NCBI GenBank assembly: GCA_023663725.1
Contig: JAMPGX010000005.1
Coordinates: 139,403 to 203,402, forward strand
DNA: 64,000 bases
Direction: 5' to 3'
Source: a bacterium
GTDB lineage: Bacteria > Bacillota > Clostridia > Lachnospirales > Lachnospiraceae
The notes under the pieces were generated by a model. It was not told the origin of the DNA, ran no database searches, and saw nothing but the letters and a program-made list of their open reading frames with translations. The translations under genes were made by a program, and so were the position numbers. Positions 46,468 to 55,213 of this stretch are shown one piece after another. Every line of letters starts with the position of its first letter. The first letter of the stretch is position 1.

Positions 46468-49440
46468 ATGAGAATACATAAGCTATATGCATGCATCTAT
46501 CTGACGATATGCTGTCTGTTATTGCCGGAGCTGGAGACACGGGCGCAGCAGGATAGCAATCCTGTGCATCAGATCGGGCTGCAGGACTATGTGGAAACGG
46601 TATACGACGAGAGCAATGGCATGACCACCAGTGAGGCAAACGCAGTGATGCAGGACAGCACTGGCTATATCTGGGTGGGCAGCTATGGTGGTCTCAGCCG
46701 TTTTAACGGAACGGAATTTGAGGATATCAGCCGCACTCGCTCCGGCGCGCCGGTCAGCGGCGTGCGCTGTCTGCTTCAGGACGGTCAGGGGCGAATCTGG
46801 ATCGGCACCAATGATTCTGGCCTGTATGTCTATGACAATTCGGGCTTCAGGCAGATCGTCAGCGTGTCGCAGGACGATATGGAGCAGACGGTCAAGACAT
46901 TGTCTGTTCGCAGTCTGGCGGAGGATATTGAGGGACGCATTTATATAGGTACCACTGTCGGTTTGTGGACGGTGGATGCTTCCATGACGCTACAGCGCGC
47001 AGAGGATGTCTGGCTGCAGGAGGCAGCTGTGGAGTCGCTGGCGTGTGACAGGCAGGGCCGCATCTGGGGCACTACCGCCGCCAGTCAGCTCTTTGTTCTG
47101 CAGGGCGATGAACTCTTACTTGCGCTGGAAAAAAGCTTTTTTGGCAGAAATCTGTCCTATGGCCTGTATGTGGACAGCAATGGCAGAGTCTATCTGGGCA
47201 CGGCGGACGGCAGGGTGCTACGGCTGCAGCACAGTGGAGATATCTGGTCGGAGCAATATTTTGCCTGGGATGAATTGACCACGGGCAGCGAGGATGAGGT
47301 GAATAGCATCCTGCGGGACAGCCAGGGTCGTCTGTGGGTGTGTACCGACGGCGGGCCGGGGTATTTTGACGACAGGGACAGCTTCTATAAAGTCAACAGT
47401 CTGAACAACAATTCCATCATGAGCCAGATGTGCGAGGACTACGAGGGCAATCTGTGGTTTGCCGCCTCCCGCAAGGGCTGCATCAAGTTGAGTCGCATCA
47501 GGTTCAAGAATCTGGCGTATGAGGCGGACATCACGAACCAGACCGTGAATGCGACGATGATTCTGGACGGTCTGACCTACATTGGCGGGGACTATGGTCT
47601 GGCGATCCTGGACGAGACCAGGGAAAAGGTGGAGAATGAGCTGACGGATATGCTCAGCGGTGTGCGCATACGCGGTCTCAGCAAGGATAAGGAGGGCACT
47701 CTGTGGATTGCCACCTATAGAACCTATGGACTCGTAAATTACGAACCGTCTACCGGGGAGATACACTCCTACACGCCAGAGCAGGGAATGCCCCATGAGC
47801 AGGTGAGGATGTCGATGCAGCTGTCCGACGGGCGCATTGCGGCGGCCACCAACGGCGGGGTGGCGATCCTGCGCGACGGCCAGGTGGAGGCGGTGTACAA
47901 CCAGAAAAATGGGATTGAGAACGAATGGATTCTCTGTCTGGAGGAGAGCGCGGACCACAAGCTGCTGGCAGGCAGCGACGGCAACGGTATCTATGAGATT
48001 GACCTGTCGGACGGGCAGGTGCGCAATCTGACCACGGAGGATGGGCTGCAGTCGGGAGTCATCCTGCGGATGGTGGCAGATGCCCATCAGGGTGTCTGGA
48101 TCAGCAACGGATCTCAGCTGGCTCTGTGGGATGAGGAGGGGATTCGCCAGATACCCAATGTGAATGCGGGTACCGGAAGTATATTCGATATCAAGGTGAC
48201 GGATAATTATATCTGGCTCATGAAATCCTTTGGCCTGATCCGCATCAGCAGAGATTCACTGATCGGTGGCCGACAGGAGTACGAGGCTCTGAGCCGCAAG
48301 GATGGTCTGACCAGCAGCATCACGGCTAACTCCTGGAACTATATGGATGAGGACAGCGTGCTCTATCTCTGCACTGGCAATGGCATGTACTATATTGATC
48401 TGAAGGATATGTATCGGAACACGGTGCCGCCCCGCGTATCTGTCGGTCGCATGGCAACAGACACGGTGATCTACTATAAGCCGCAGGATATGGAGCTCAA
48501 GGCGGATACACAGCGCATTACGATGCAGCTTGACCTGCTCAGTTTCGGCTCGGGAGACGGAATCCTGGAATATTATCTGGAGGGCTTTGACCGATATCCG
48601 ATACAGATCAGCGGCAGCAATGGGCGCATCAACTATACCAACCTGCCAGGCGGAGAATATGTCTTTCATCTGAGAGGATACAATGCGGATGGCGCGGTGA
48701 GCGAGGATCTCACATTTCGGATCACCAAGGAGAAGAGCCTGTTTGAACGCCAGTATATTGTGTTGTGGCTGATTATCGGCGGTCTGTTGCTGTTGATCGT
48801 GGTCTTGATCGCGGTACAGTATATAAACCGGAGGCGGATTCTACAGCGGCAGAAGGAGTATCGGGACACGGCTGATCAGATTATCCGCATCATCGCCAAA
48901 ACCATTGACGCGAGGGATAAATATACCAGCGGTCACTCCCATCGGGTGGCGAGTTATGCTGTGGAGATCGGCAGACGCTATGGCCTTGACAGTGAACAGC
49001 TGGAACAGCTTCGCTTCGCGGCGCTGCTGCACGACATCGGCAAGATCGGGATTCCTGATCATATCTTAAATAAGCATTTCCAGCTGACGGATGAGGAGTA
49101 TGCCATCGTCAAGCAGCATCCCACTATCGGCGGGGATATTCTGAAGGAGTTCACCCTGGTGCCGGAGGCGGCGGTCGGCGCGCTGTATCACCACGAGCGC
49201 TATGACGGCAAGGGATATAACGCGGGCCTGAAGGGAGAGGATATTCCTCTGTATGCCCGAATTATCGCAGTGGCTGACGCCTATGACGCCATGGATTCCA
49301 CGCGTGTGTATCAGGCTTCGATGGACCCTGAGGTGATCTATCGGGAGCTGGAGAAGGGAAGAGGAACCCAGTTCGACGCGCAGTTTGCGGAGATTATGAT
49401 GGCGATGATGAAGGATGGATTCTCGGCGCAGGAGGAATAA
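46468..49440 (+). CDS. Two-component-regulator-propeller sensor with HD-GYP domain
   Basis: A 990-residue membrane sensor with a signal peptide (cut near TRAQ, residue 27). Residues 45-680 carry many Reg_prop blades (ADSTGYIWVGSYGGLSRF-type: DSTGYIWVGSYGG, DGQGRIWIGTNDSGL, DRQGRIWGTTAAS, DSQGRLWVCTDGG, DYEGNLWFAASRKG). A Y_Y_Y domain lies near 690-755 and a membrane helix near 765-790. The HD-GYP domain has TIDARDKYTSGHSHRVASYA, LLHDIGKIGIPD near residue 852 and HHERYDGKGYNAG near residue 912, where GYP reads GYN. It should hydrolyse cyclic di-GMP when an outer signal binds, though the GYN change leaves activity open. AAAGAGGAAAA precedes ATG 46468. Confidence 0.88.
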   Translation: MRIHKLYACIYLTICCLLLPELETRAQQDSNPVHQIGLQDYVETVYDESNGMTTSEANAVMQDSTGYIWVGSYGGLSRFNGTEFEDISRTRSGAPVSGVRCLLQDGQGRIWIGTNDSGLYVYDNSGFRQIVSVSQDDMEQTVKTLSVRSLAEDIEGRIYIGTTVGLWTVDASMTLQRAEDVWLQEAAVESLACDRQGRIWGTTAASQLFVLQGDELLLALEKSFFGRNLSYGLYVDSNGRVYLGTADGRVLRLQHSGDIWSEQYFAWDELTTGSEDEVNSILRDSQGRLWVCTDGGPGYFDDRDSFYKVNSLNNNSIMSQMCEDYEGNLWFAASRKGCIKLSRIRFKNLAYEADITNQTVNATMILDGLTYIGGDYGLAILDETREKVENELTDMLSGVRIRGLSKDKEGTLWIATYRTYGLVNYEPSTGEIHSYTPEQGMPHEQVRMSMQLSDGRIAAATNGGVAILRDGQVEAVYNQKNGIENEWILCLEESADHKLLAGSDGNGIYEIDLSDGQVRNLTTEDGLQSGVILRMVADAHQGVWISNGSQLALWDEEGIRQIPNVNAGTGSIFDIKVTDNYIWLMKSFGLIRISRDSLIGGRQEYEALSRKDGLTSSITANSWNYMDEDSVLYLCTGNGMYYIDLKDMYRNTVPPRVSVGRMATDTVIYYKPQDMELKADTQRITMQLDLLSFGSGDGILEYYLEGFDRYPIQISGSNGRINYTNLPGGEYVFHLRGYNADGAVSEDLTFRITKEKSLFERQYIVLWLIIGGLLLLIVVLIAVQYINRRRILQRQKEYRDTADQIIRIIAKTIDARDKYTSGHSHRVASYAVEIGRRYGLDSEQLEQLRFAALLHDIGKIGIPDHILNKHFQLTDEEYAIVKQHPTIGGDILKEFTLVPEAAVGALYHHERYDGKGYNAGLKGEDIPLYARIIAVADAYDAMDSTRVYQASMDPEVIYRELEKGRGTQFDAQFAEIMMAMMKDGFSAQEE

Positions 49441-49464
49441 TGGGGATAGCCCATCATTTTCTGC

Positions 49465-49493
49465 TTGACAAATAGAGAAACATACACTACAAT
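49465..49493 (+). promoter_or_regulatory. Promoter of the proS T-box transcript
   Basis: TTGACA (49465-49470), 17-bp spacer, TACAAT (49488-49493); transcription would start near 49500. Confidence 0.75.
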
Positions 49494-49539
49494 CGTTTCA
49501 AAGTAGATGAACGGGCTGGCTTGTTCATTATATGGGAAC

Positions 49540-49855
49540 AGACGGAGAAGAGGAATAGTACGGCAAGGGAGCATCTCAGAGAGAGAGCCATTGGTGCGAG
49601 GCTTTCATGTGAAGCTGCCGGAACCTGCCTTGGAGTCCTGTGTTGACCCGAAGCGATAACGATCTGGTTATATGTGTTGTTGCTACAGGGGAAAATACAG
49701 CGCAGCGCCGGCGTTATCGGCAGGATAAGCAGAATGTTGGACTCGCAGGGTAGTTCCTGCCAAGTCGCGCATTAATAAGGGTGGTACCGCCGAGTATTCG
49801 GTCCCTGATGGGGGATGGAAGCTGCGGCGGGCCACCCTCTTATATTACAGCCGTA
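49540..49855 (+). promoter_or_regulatory. T-box leader, proline-type
   Basis: Stem I starts with AGAGAGAGCC near 49580. The specifier segment reads GGAA-CCU-G with CCU (Pro) at 49624-49626, in the same place relative to the following GGAG as AUG in the metG leader. The antiterminator core AAGGGTGGTACCGCC lies at 49777-49791. Its segment pairs alternatively with GGCGGGCCACCCTCTT near 49836-49852, giving the competing hairpin; a long T run is missing, so the exact terminator is less clear than in metG. About 125 nt separate it from the proS start. Confidence 0.83.
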
Positions 49856-49980
49856 AAAAAACGGGATACCTCTGTACAGCGCACTGATTCATGTGAGGTG
49901 AGCGAAGCGGCCGAATATGGATCACCGGAAGAGTGTGCAGGGAGGAGATATCCGGAACAAAAAATAAGGAGACGTAAATT

Positions 49981-51414
49981 ATGGCAGACAAGAAAATGGT
50001 GGAAGCAATTACCTCGATGGAGGAGGATTTTGCGCAATGGTATACGGACGTCGTGATCAAGGCGGAGCTGATCGATTATACGAGCGTCAAGGGCTGCATG
50101 GTCATCAAGCCAGCCGGATATGCAATCTGGGAGCTGATTCAACAGCAGCTTGACGCCAGATTCAAGCAGGTGGGAGTGCAGAATGTGTATCTGCCGATGT
50201 TCATCCCTGAGTCCCTGCTTCAAAAGGAGAAGGATCATGTGGAGGGTTTCGCGCCGGAGGTGGCTTGGGTGACTCACGGCGGCCTGCAGCCTCTGGCGGA
50301 GCGTCTGTGTGTGCGTCCCACTTCCGAGACGCTGTTCTGCGATTTTTATCAGAATGATATTCATTCCTATCGCGATCTGCCCAGAGTGTATAACCAGTGG
50401 TGCTCTGTGGTGCGCTGGGAGAAGGAGACCAGACCTTTTCTGCGCTCGAGGGAGTTCCTGTGGCAGGAAGGACATACCGCTCATGCCACGGCTCAGGAGG
50501 CGGAGGAGAGAACCATCCAGATGTTGAATGTGTACGCTGATTTCTGCGAGCAGGTGCTGGCCATCCCGGTGGTCAAGGGACAGAAGACGGAGAAGGAGAA
50601 ATTCGCGGGCGCTGTCTCCACATATACGATTGAGGCGTTGATGCATGACGGCAAGGCGCTGCAGTCTGGCACCAGCCACAACTTCGGCGACGGTTTTGCC
50701 CGTGCCTTTGAGATACAGTATGCAGACAGGGACAATACTTTAAAATATGTGCATCAGACCTCATGGGGGATGACGACCAGATTGATCGGCGCCATCATCA
50801 TGGTGCATGGCGACAACGAGGGCCTGGTGCTGCCTCCCAGAGTGGCGCCCATCCAGGTGTGCATCGTGCCGATTCAGCAGAAGAAGGAGGGCGTGCTGGA
50901 TAAGGCATATGAGCTGTGTGATCGCCTCAAGGGAGCCTTTCGCGTCAAGGTTGACGATACGGATAAATCTCCCGGATACAAGTTTGCGGAGGCGGAGATG
51001 CGCGGTTATCCTCTTCGGGTGGAGATCGGCCCCAAGGATATCGAGGCGGGAAAATGCGTGATCTGCCGTCGGGATACCAGAGAGAAGCTGGAGGTGGAGC
51101 TCGATCAACTGGAGCAAAAGGTCGGAGAACTGCTGGAGACCATTCAGAGGGATATGCTGGAGCGAGCAAGGGCGCACAGGGAGGAACACACCTATGTGGC
51201 CAGGAATTTCGAGGAGTTCCAGAAGCTTTTTGCCGACAATACAGGCTTTGTGAAGGCCATGTGGTGCGGCGACCAGGCCTGCGAGGAGCTGATCAAGGAA
51301 AAGCTCAGTGTCACCAGCCGCTGTATGCCCTTCGAGCAGGAGAACCTGGCCGATACCTGCGTCTGCTGTGGTAAGCCCGCGAAGAAGATGGTGTACTGGG
51401 GCAAGGCGTATTAA
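49981..51414 (+). CDS. proS: Prolyl-tRNA synthetase (archaeal/eukaryote-like type)
   Basis: A 477-residue cytosolic class II synthetase that charges tRNA-Pro. It has motif 2 ([32 protein letters not shown], region only) near residue 138, motif 3 region ([27 protein letters not shown], region only) near residue 262, an anticodon-binding domain ([22 protein letters not shown]) and a C-terminal zinc domain with [11 protein letters not shown] and [18 protein letters not shown]. It lacks the editing insert of bacterial-type ProRS, and the C-terminal Tyr is typical of this class. AAGGAGACGTAAATT precedes ATG 49981. It is controlled by the proline T-box. Confidence 0.96.
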   Translation: MADKKMVEAITSMEEDFAQWYTDVVIKAELIDYTSVKGCMVIKPAGYAIWELIQQQLDARFKQVGVQNVYLPMFIPESLLQKEKDHVEGFAPEVAWVTHGGLQPLAERLCVRPTSETLFCDFYQNDIHSYRDLPRVYNQWCSVVRWEKETRPFLRSREFLWQEGHTAHATAQEAEERTIQMLNVYADFCEQVLAIPVVKGQKTEKEKFAGAVSTYTIEALMHDGKALQSGTSHNFGDGFARAFEIQYADRDNTLKYVHQTSWGMTTRLIGAIIMVHGDNEGLVLPPRVAPIQVCIVPIQQKKEGVLDKAYELCDRLKGAFRVKVDDTDKSPGYKFAEAEMRGYPLRVEIGPKDIEAGKCVICRRDTREKLEVELDQLEQKVGELLETIQRDMLERARAHREEHTYVARNFEEFQKLFADNTGFVKAMWCGDQACEELIKEKLSVTSRCMPFEQENLADTCVCCGKPAKKMVYWGKAY

Positions 51415-51492
51415 GCGGTGGGCGGATGGATAGTTCCATGTTTACTTTGTCGTCAGTACGATCCTTGTGATTCGGCTCTGTGATGAAATGGC

Positions 51493-51534
51493 GAGACTTT
51501 GTTGTTATTTAATAGCGGCAAAGTCTCTATTTTA
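51493..51534 (+). terminator. Terminator of proS
   Basis: Perfect 9-bp stem GAGACTTTG/CAAAGTCTC (51493-51501, 51519-51527) followed by TATTTTAT. Confidence 0.8.
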
Positions 51535-51692
51535 TGCTTTTAGGTCTTGCTGTGGCGGCAACATACTCAATATCCTGATTATTCTTGGCCTATTGGCGAT
51601 CATTTAACCGATATTGTGTATACCGTTAAGCAAATGGCAGCGCTTTGTTTCAATCTGCGTTTTCTGTCTATTAAAATTTTTTATCTAGTATC

Positions 51693-51721
51693 TTGCAATA
51701 TATAATAGCTTGTGATATACT
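51693..51721 (+). promoter_or_regulatory. Promoter ahead of a 59-codon frame
   Basis: TTGCAA (51693-51698), 17-bp spacer, TATACT (51716-51721). It precedes the small frame at 51766 by 45 nt. Confidence 0.5.
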
Positions 51722-51765
51722 CATCTATATAAAGAGGGAAACATAGAAGGGTGTGAGAAACAGAG

Positions 51766-51945
51766 ATGAGAAAACAGGCACTTTCAAAGGAAAAAAACGA
51801 TTATCCCCAACGCCATATATGGAGGGAAGGTGTAAGTCGGTCTGCAGAAATAGTCAGATATGCCAACGGCTGGCAAAGAAACGAAATTTTTTTGCCCAGG
51901 TATATTGAACTGAACAACATATGTTATAGGGGATTAAAAGCATAA
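51766..51945 (+). CDS. Possible small basic protein, unrecognised
   Basis: A 59-codon frame starting MRKQALSKEKNDYPQRHIW and ending RGLKA, rich in Arg, Lys and Tyr. A promoter-like pair lies upstream, but the ribosome site (GGGTGTGAGAAACAG) is poor. It has no signal peptide or known motif. It lies in a 1.1-kb stretch otherwise made of terminator and repeats. It may be a relic; I include it because a promoter precedes it. Confidence 0.25.
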   Translation: MRKQALSKEKNDYPQRHIWREGVSRSAEIVRYANGWQRNEIFLPRYIELNNICYRGLKA

Positions 51946-51970
51946 TAAAAGCGATTGAGATTCTATCTTT

Positions 51971-52030
51971 TGCCAGTATCGAATTGTACACAATTCGGTA
52001 CTGACATAAAGAAGGTTTTACAATTGTCCA
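51971..52030. repeat. Fused remnant of two structured-repeat left ends
   Basis: GCCAGTATCGAATTGT (forward left end of the repeat) is joined directly to ACAATTCGGTACTGAC (inverted left end). TTTTACAATTGTCCAT follows, matching TTTTACAATTGTCTAT next to copy A (25232-25247). It looks like the A-B divergent arrangement after loss of its interior. Confidence 0.6.
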
Positions 52031-52110
52031 TATTGATCAATTCCATTATTACAGACAAAGTTTCATAAACGCCTATGTTAACTCATAAAGGGCTAATAAA
52101 CAGCTTTTTA

Positions 52111-52278
52111 TCAGTATCGAATGGTGTATATTGTATATTCCATAAGCAGGCTCTTTCGAGCCGTTGGTACTTAGCGAGGTCTGCCGAATTCATTCGGCAC
52201 GAGCTTAGTACCGCTACGGTGAGAACGAAGCGAGAGCGTGCCTGCGTTGGAATGTACAATGTACACCATGACACTGGC
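52111..52278 (+). repeat. Structured repeat, copy C
   Basis: Outer stem 52121-52142 with 52248-52269: all 22 positions pair (two G-T). It carries ATGGTG/CACCAT where copies A and B have ATTGTG/CACAAT (one end varies by G-T pairs). The second helix is CAGGC/GCCTG, then CCGT/ACGG, GGTACT/AGTACC and TGCCGAA/TTCGGCA. It lies directly upstream of copy D in the same direction. Confidence 0.75.
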
Positions 52279-52341
52279 ATAGTAACTAAGTTTTGCATAT
52301 GCCTAAATCCAATAATATAGTCAATTGCGAAACTGTCTTTT

Positions 52342-52494
52342 GCTAGTACCGAATTGTGTATATTGTATATTCCATAAGTAGGCTCTTGAAAAACGTCAGT
52401 GCTTAGTGAGGTTTTTTCGAGCTTAGCACTGTTACGTTTTTCACGAAGCGAGAGCGTGCCTACGTTGGATTATACAATGTGCCCAATGACACTT
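52342..52494 (+). repeat. Structured repeat, copy D
   Basis: Outer stem 52353-52374 with 52466-52487 (two mismatches). The second helix is TAGGC/GCCTA and the inner one AAAAACGT/ACGTTTTT then CAGTGCT/AGCACTG, so sequence is replaced on both sides while pairing is kept. The apical hairpin is reduced to a T-rich loop. It ends 63 nt before the PadR start codon, followed by ACACTTGCACAGTAAC like the other copies. Confidence 0.75.
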
Positions 52495-52557
52495 GCACAG
52501 TAACCTGGTTTCGCAAACGCCTAATCAATCCAATAATATCAGGAAAGGAGGAGTAAC

Positions 52558-52866
52558 ATGAACACACAGTTGAAAAAAGGCGCGTTGGAGCTGTGCGTGC
52601 TCTCTCAGCTGGTGAGCGGCGACAAGTACGGCTACGAACTGACGGAGCGCATCTCCGAGGAGATGTCTATCGCCAGCGGCACGCTGTATCCGATTCTGCG
52701 CAGGCTCAAGGAGGATGCCTATGTGACTACCTATCTGGTAGAGTCGGAATCCGGCCCAGCCCGCAAATATTACCAACTGACCCCAAAGGGCAGAGAGTAT
52801 CAGCAGACCATGCTGCAGGAATGGGAACAATTTGAGACGGCAGTGAACCGTCTGACCAGGGGATAG
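52558..52866 (+). CDS. PadR-family transcriptional regulator
   Basis: A 102-residue cytosolic repressor of the short PadR type: KKGALELCVLSQLVSGDKYGYELTERI, SGTLYPILRRLKEDAYVTTYL (winged helix) and GPARKYYQLTPKGREYQQTML, the family's closing motif. PadR proteins repress exporter or envelope genes and let go on binding a drug or lipid. The operon partner is a DUF1700/DUF4097 protein 56 nt downstream, the usual clostridial pairing. AAAGGAGGAGTAAC precedes ATG 52558. Structured repeats C and D lie directly upstream and could hold its operator or leader. Confidence 0.93.
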   Translation: MNTQLKKGALELCVLSQLVSGDKYGYELTERISEEMSIASGTLYPILRRLKEDAYVTTYLVESESGPARKYYQLTPKGREYQQTMLQEWEQFETAVNRLTRG

Positions 52867-52922
52867 TCAATTCCCTGCAAATATTTAAAATTGTCAAGAC
52901 AGTGAGGAAGGAGAATTTAGTT

Positions 52923-54125
52923 ATGACCAAATCAGAGTATATGAAGGAGCTGCAGGAGGGTTTACGCCGCTATAATGTGTCAGTGGAGAGGGAGATACTG
53001 GAGGATTACGAGCAGCATTTTGCCGAGGGACTGGCGCATGGGCGCACGGAGGAGGAGATTATCGACGAGTTGGGCAGTATAGAGGATATGCTGCAGGAAT
53101 TCTCTGAGGATGATCTGAAGCAGGAGATAGAGAAAGTCGAGATGCAGGCCAGCCAGAGCAACAGCTATCAGCACTGCTATCGCGAGGTGGTGATAGACGC
53201 ACTGCTGGCAGATGTGGTGATCTGCGATGCAAAGGACGATCAGATTCGGGTTGACTATGAGAACAGGGGCAGCAAGGCGCAGAAGCTGAAGTACTATTTT
53301 TACCAGTATGACAAGGACGGCGTGTTTTATGCCGGAGTCAAGGAGAAAAAGGGCGTCGATCTGGGAACTGGCGCGCTGAGGGGACTGTTCTCGCAGATGA
53401 ATTGGTCCGGCGGCGATATTGATCTGCGGATCGAGATTCCGGCAGGCATCCCTGTTTTAAGAGTTCATACCACCAGCGGCGACCAGGAGATTCAGGATAT
53501 CCGGATTGGAGAGCTGGAGGCACAGTGCTCCAGCGGTGATCTGGAGATTAAAGGCGCCGCCTGCGATAAGCTTTGTGCCAGAACCAGCAGCGGCGACATG
53601 GAGGTATCTCGCGTTCATATGGATGCGCAGAAGGATACCAGTATAGAACTGTATACGACCAGCGGCAATATGGAGATAGGGGAGCTGGTCACATCCCATA
53701 TGTGTGTACAGACGGGCAGCGGCGACGTAGAGGCCAGGGAACTCCAGATCGGCAATCTGAAAATGCAGGCCGACAGCGGAGAGATAGGGCTGGAGCATGT
53801 GCAGGGCAGCTTGATACGGCTGCAAACCGGCAGCGGAGAGATACGGGGCCGTGATATCCAGGGGGAGGAGCTGGCTGCGGGAGCCGGAAGCGGTGATGTG
53901 TCGATTCAGGCCAATGTCAAGACATATGATCTCAAGACGGGAAGCGGCGACATATGCGCAGATCTGGGAATGGTTGAGGGAGCTACCATTGAGACTCGCA
54001 CCGCGAGCGGTGATGTGTCGCTGCGGGGCGATGAGATATCAGGCTTCCGTGACAGATACACCTATGGAAGCGGCGCCTGCCAGGTAAAAATCACGACCGG
54101 AAGCGGAGATATACGCGTCAGTTAA
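52923..54125 (+). CDS. DUF1700/DUF4097-family protein
   Basis: A 400-residue protein. Residues 1-65 form a DUF1700-like helical segment (TKSEYMKELQEGLRRYNVSVEREILEDYEQHF, region only; EEEIIDELGSIEDMLQEF). From about residue 175 a DUF4097 beta-helix runs to the end, with turns marked by a recurring S/T-S-G-D or G-S-G-D/E motif (TTSGDQEI, CSSGDLEI, TSSGDMEV, TTSGNMEI, QTGSGDVEA, QTGSGEIRG, GAGSGDVSI, KTGSGDICA, TASGDVSL, TGSGDIRV). No membrane helix is seen, unlike many relatives. It is often co-regulated with PadR; the role is unknown, perhaps envelope stress. ATG 52923 has AAGGAGAATTTAGTT. Confidence 0.88.
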   Translation: MTKSEYMKELQEGLRRYNVSVEREILEDYEQHFAEGLAHGRTEEEIIDELGSIEDMLQEFSEDDLKQEIEKVEMQASQSNSYQHCYREVVIDALLADVVICDAKDDQIRVDYENRGSKAQKLKYYFYQYDKDGVFYAGVKEKKGVDLGTGALRGLFSQMNWSGGDIDLRIEIPAGIPVLRVHTTSGDQEIQDIRIGELEAQCSSGDLEIKGAACDKLCARTSSGDMEVSRVHMDAQKDTSIELYTTSGNMEIGELVTSHMCVQTGSGDVEARELQIGNLKMQADSGEIGLEHVQGSLIRLQTGSGEIRGRDIQGEELAAGAGSGDVSIQANVKTYDLKTGSGDICADLGMVEGATIETRTASGDVSLRGDEISGFRDRYTYGSGACQVKITTGSGDIRVS

Positions 54126-54229
54126 TGTCCAAATATTTCAGATGCAACTGGCTCTTCCCGAAATGGATAAGATGTGCTATACTGACTGTATTCCTAACAA
54201 AAGTCCAGACTCAGATGCGGGAGAGTACA

Positions 54230-55213
54230 GTGAATTATATTATTTTAGACCTGGAATGGAACCAGAGCAGCACCGGAAAGGAGCCGGAGGCGGCAACATT
54301 GCCCTTCGAGATCATTGAGATCGGTGCGATCAAGTTAAATCATGAGAGGATCATGATCAGCGAGTTCAGTCAGCTGATTCGGCCCACCGTATATCATCGG
54401 ATGCACAGGATCACCAGCAGACTGATTCATATGCGCATGGAAGAGCTGGAGAGAGGGAAACCTTTTACTCAGGTGGCATCAGAGTTCCTGCAGTGGTGTG
54501 GGGACGACTATATCTTTTGTACCTGGGGTCCTCTGGACCTGACGGAGCTTCAACGCAACTTCCGATACTACGGTATGGAGCCGCTCGCCAGAGGGCCGAT
54601 AGCTTTTCTGGACGTTCAGAAGCTATTCAGCATTGCCTATGAGGACCGCAAGAGTCGGCGGGCGCTGGAATGGGCGGTGGACTATCTGGAGATCGAGAAG
54701 GATATTCCCTTTCACAGGGCTTTCAGCGATGCCTATTATACCGCCAAGGTGCTGGCTTCGATTGAGGATGCAGGGGTACTTAAAAATGTGTCCTATGATG
54801 TGTTTATGCCCCCCTCCTGTCGTGAGGAGGAGGTCAGGGTGCAGTTTGACACCTATTTTAAGTATATTTCTCGTACTTTTCCGGACAAGCAGGCGGCGTT
54901 GACAGATCGGGAGGTCAGCTCCAGCAAGTGTTATCTGTGCCACCGCAACCTGCGCAAGAAGGTGAAATGGTTTACGCCCAACGGACGTCACTATTATTGC
55001 GTTGCCTTTTGCGAGAAGCACGGTTACCTCAAATGTAAGAATCGCATTCACAAGACGGAGGATGGGCAGGTATATGTGGTGAAGACGACTCGCTTTATCT
55101 CACCTGAGGAGATGGAGAAACTCGTTGAGCGTCGCGACCGTGCCCGTAAGCTGCATAGCCGTTCGCGCAAGGCATCTGATAAGGCGGCCGGAATAAGAGG
55201 ATATATTTCATGA
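54230..55213 (+). CDS. DEDD-type 3'-5' exonuclease-like protein
   Basis: A 327-residue cytosolic protein. I start at GTG 54230 (GGGAG about 8 nt upstream); longer starts at 54215 and 54125 are open. Residues 1-190 form a DnaQ-like exonuclease: Exo I YIILDLEWNQS (Asp6, Glu8), Exo II YIFCTWGPLDLTELQRNF near residue 98, Exo III FHRAFSDAYYTAKVL near residue 165. The C-terminus has a zinc-finger-like block (CYLCHRNLRKKVKWF...CVAFCEKHGYLKCKN). Such KapD-like enzymes trim single-stranded nucleic acid. It overlaps the next gene by ATGA (55210-55213), so it is in an operon with the carboxypeptidase. Confidence 0.85.
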   Translation: MNYIILDLEWNQSSTGKEPEAATLPFEIIEIGAIKLNHERIMISEFSQLIRPTVYHRMHRITSRLIHMRMEELERGKPFTQVASEFLQWCGDDYIFCTWGPLDLTELQRNFRYYGMEPLARGPIAFLDVQKLFSIAYEDRKSRRALEWAVDYLEIEKDIPFHRAFSDAYYTAKVLASIEDAGVLKNVSYDVFMPPSCREEEVRVQFDTYFKYISRTFPDKQAALTDREVSSSKCYLCHRNLRKKVKWFTPNGRHYYCVAFCEKHGYLKCKNRIHKTEDGQVYVVKTTRFISPEEMEKLVERRDRARKLHSRSRKASDKAAGIRGYIS

